Assembly (NCBI RefSeq): GCF_000374005.1
Contig: NZ_KB893157.1
Coordinates: 280,502 to 344,501, forward strand
Reading direction: 5' to 3'
Origin: Kiloniella laminariae DSM 19542
GTDB lineage: Bacteria; Pseudomonadota; Alphaproteobacteria; Kiloniellales; Kiloniellaceae
DNA length: 64,000 nucleotides
Positions 63,341 through 64,000 of the stretch are shown piece after piece. The position numbers were made by a program, and so were the translations under genes. Numbering within the stretch: the first letter of the stretch is position 1; each line of letters opens with the position of its first letter. The notes beneath the pieces are model-generated. The model was not told the origin of the DNA. It worked only from the letters and a program-made list of their open reading frames with translations, and searched no databases.

Positions 63341-64000
63341 ATGCTTGCTGATTCGGACACTAAAACTTTACCCGGTGTTAAGGTGGGGAAATCTGTCGTT
63401 ACTCCGGATATCAAGCCGGAGGTTAGGACAAACCAGAAAACCGTTGCTTCAAGCCCGACAGAGTTGGAAGAGCTGCGTCAACGAGCACGATCCCTGGCAG
63501 AAGAAGTGCTGGCTCCGCGTGCTGCCTCCATCGATACAACCGAGATTTATCCTTGGGAAAACTGTTTTGCCCTCCGGGATGCAGGTTTTATGGGGATGAC
63601 CATTCCCAAGATGTATGGTGGTGGGGGCTACGGTTATAGGGAAGCTGTTGTGGTGGTCGAAGAGATTACCAAGGCTTGTGGCGTGAGCGGGCGTATCACT
63701 GTCGAGGCCAACATGGGAGCTGTTGGTGCTGTCATGGCCTATGGCAGTGAAAGGCAGAAGAGGCTGGCAGCAGAACTGGTGTTATCTGGCGACAAGCCTG
63801 CTATCTGCATTACAGAACCCGAGAGTGGATCCGCTGCTACGGAAATGACGACCCGTGCGGACAGGGTCGGAGACGGCTATGTTATCAATGGCAAGAAACA
63901 CTGGATAACCGGGGGCGGGATGTCCCGCCTGCACCTGATCTTTGCCAGGGTTTATGAAAATGATGAACCCCAGGGGATCGCAGGCTTTCTGGTGGTGCGT
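63341..64000 (+). CDS. Acyl-CoA dehydrogenase, 3' end missing
   Basis: The frame runs open from ATG to the window end (220 codons). CAGGAG lies seven bases before the start. After an unusual 35-residue N-terminal extension, the FAD-linked acyl-CoA dehydrogenase domain begins with ELRQRARSLAEEVLAPRAA. CITEPESGSAATEM and GKKHWITGGG are the substrate and flavin motifs of the family. The catalytic Glu lies beyond the edge, so substrate class cannot be judged. It is divergent from the LysR gene, which may control it. Confidence 0.92.
   Translation, partial: MLADSDTKTLPGVKVGKSVVTPDIKPEVRTNQKTVASSPTELEELRQRARSLAEEVLAPRAASIDTTEIYPWENCFALRDAGFMGMTIPKMYGGGGYGYREAVVVVEEITKACGVSGRITVEANMGAVGAVMAYGSERQKRLAAELVLSGDKPAICITEPESGSAATEMTTRADRVGDGYVINGKKHWITGGGMSRLHLIFARVYENDEPQGIAGFLVVR

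Overview
The window is a gene-dense stretch of what looks like an ordinary alphaproteobacterial chromosome of intermediate GC, probably from a marine Rhodospirillales, Kiloniellales or Sneathiellales-like lineage. The placement rests on a class I lysyl-tRNA synthetase, the dnaJ-like/cobS/cobT trio beside bolA, a DUF952 gene before pyrD, DUF6460 and DUF2889 proteins, a TipF-like degenerate EAL protein, an Atm1-type exporter, and the aroK-aroB-CNNM block near xerD and accA. The lineage guess is inference. I see no prophage, insertion sequence, CRISPR array or rRNA operon.

Layout. 0-4.4 kb: a gene start that may be folE, apaG, and a three-gene YnjBCD-type ABC transporter. 4.6-8.7 kb: tRNA-Gly(CCC), a DUF6460 membrane protein, a PAS-PAS-GGDEF-EAL protein, and a His-rich CobW-type metallochaperone cotranscribed with heme A synthase. 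9.8-13.2 kb: a VOC protein, a TerB protein, and an ECF sigma/anti-sigma operon headed by a secreted COG4315 protein behind an ECF-like promoter. 13.2-19 kb: LysE exporter, tRNA-Pro(TGG), DinG-like helicase and lysS. 19-27.3 kb: an S24 regulator, a pseudouridine synthase, DUF952-pyrD, ArsC, TipF-like EAL, a HAD phosphatase and a frameshifted YHYH-domain gene. 27.5-35.1 kb: methylmalonyl-CoA mutase, a 787-residue membrane coiled-coil protein of unknown function, an Atm1-type ABC exporter and MeaB. 35.2-36.6 kb: rpmB and a phytase-like esterase.

36.7-45.1 kb is a complete heme-acquisition operon, read leftward in the order hemP, outer-membrane receptor, tonB, hmuS, exbB, exbD, hmuT, hmuU, hmuV. 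Its promoter is flanked by two Fur-like palindromes. The 56-aa hemP gene was read directly from the sequence. 45.1-49.8 kb carries cobT-cobS-J-domain protein, then bolA-RHH on the other strand. 49.8-53.5 kb carries DUF2889, a CNNM/CorC protein, aroB and aroK. 53.7-60 kb carries an SDR, a 46-aa membrane protein with a 595-aa exported protein and xerD, a malyl-CoA lyase, and accA. 60-64 kb carries a molybdopterin oxidoreductase, a LysR regulator and a divergent acyl-CoA dehydrogenase cut by the window end.

Together the mutase, MeaB, malyl-CoA lyase, AccA and acyl-CoA dehydrogenase suggest propionyl-CoA/ethylmalonyl-CoA-type carbon assimilation dependent on B12 (inference), consistent with aerobic cobalt chelatase subunits in the same window. 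The least explained items are the coiled-coil membrane protein locked to the Atm1 exporter inside the mutase-MeaB interval, two matching TATTGCA palindromes 5.6 kb apart, and the small-protein/exported-protein/XerD operon.
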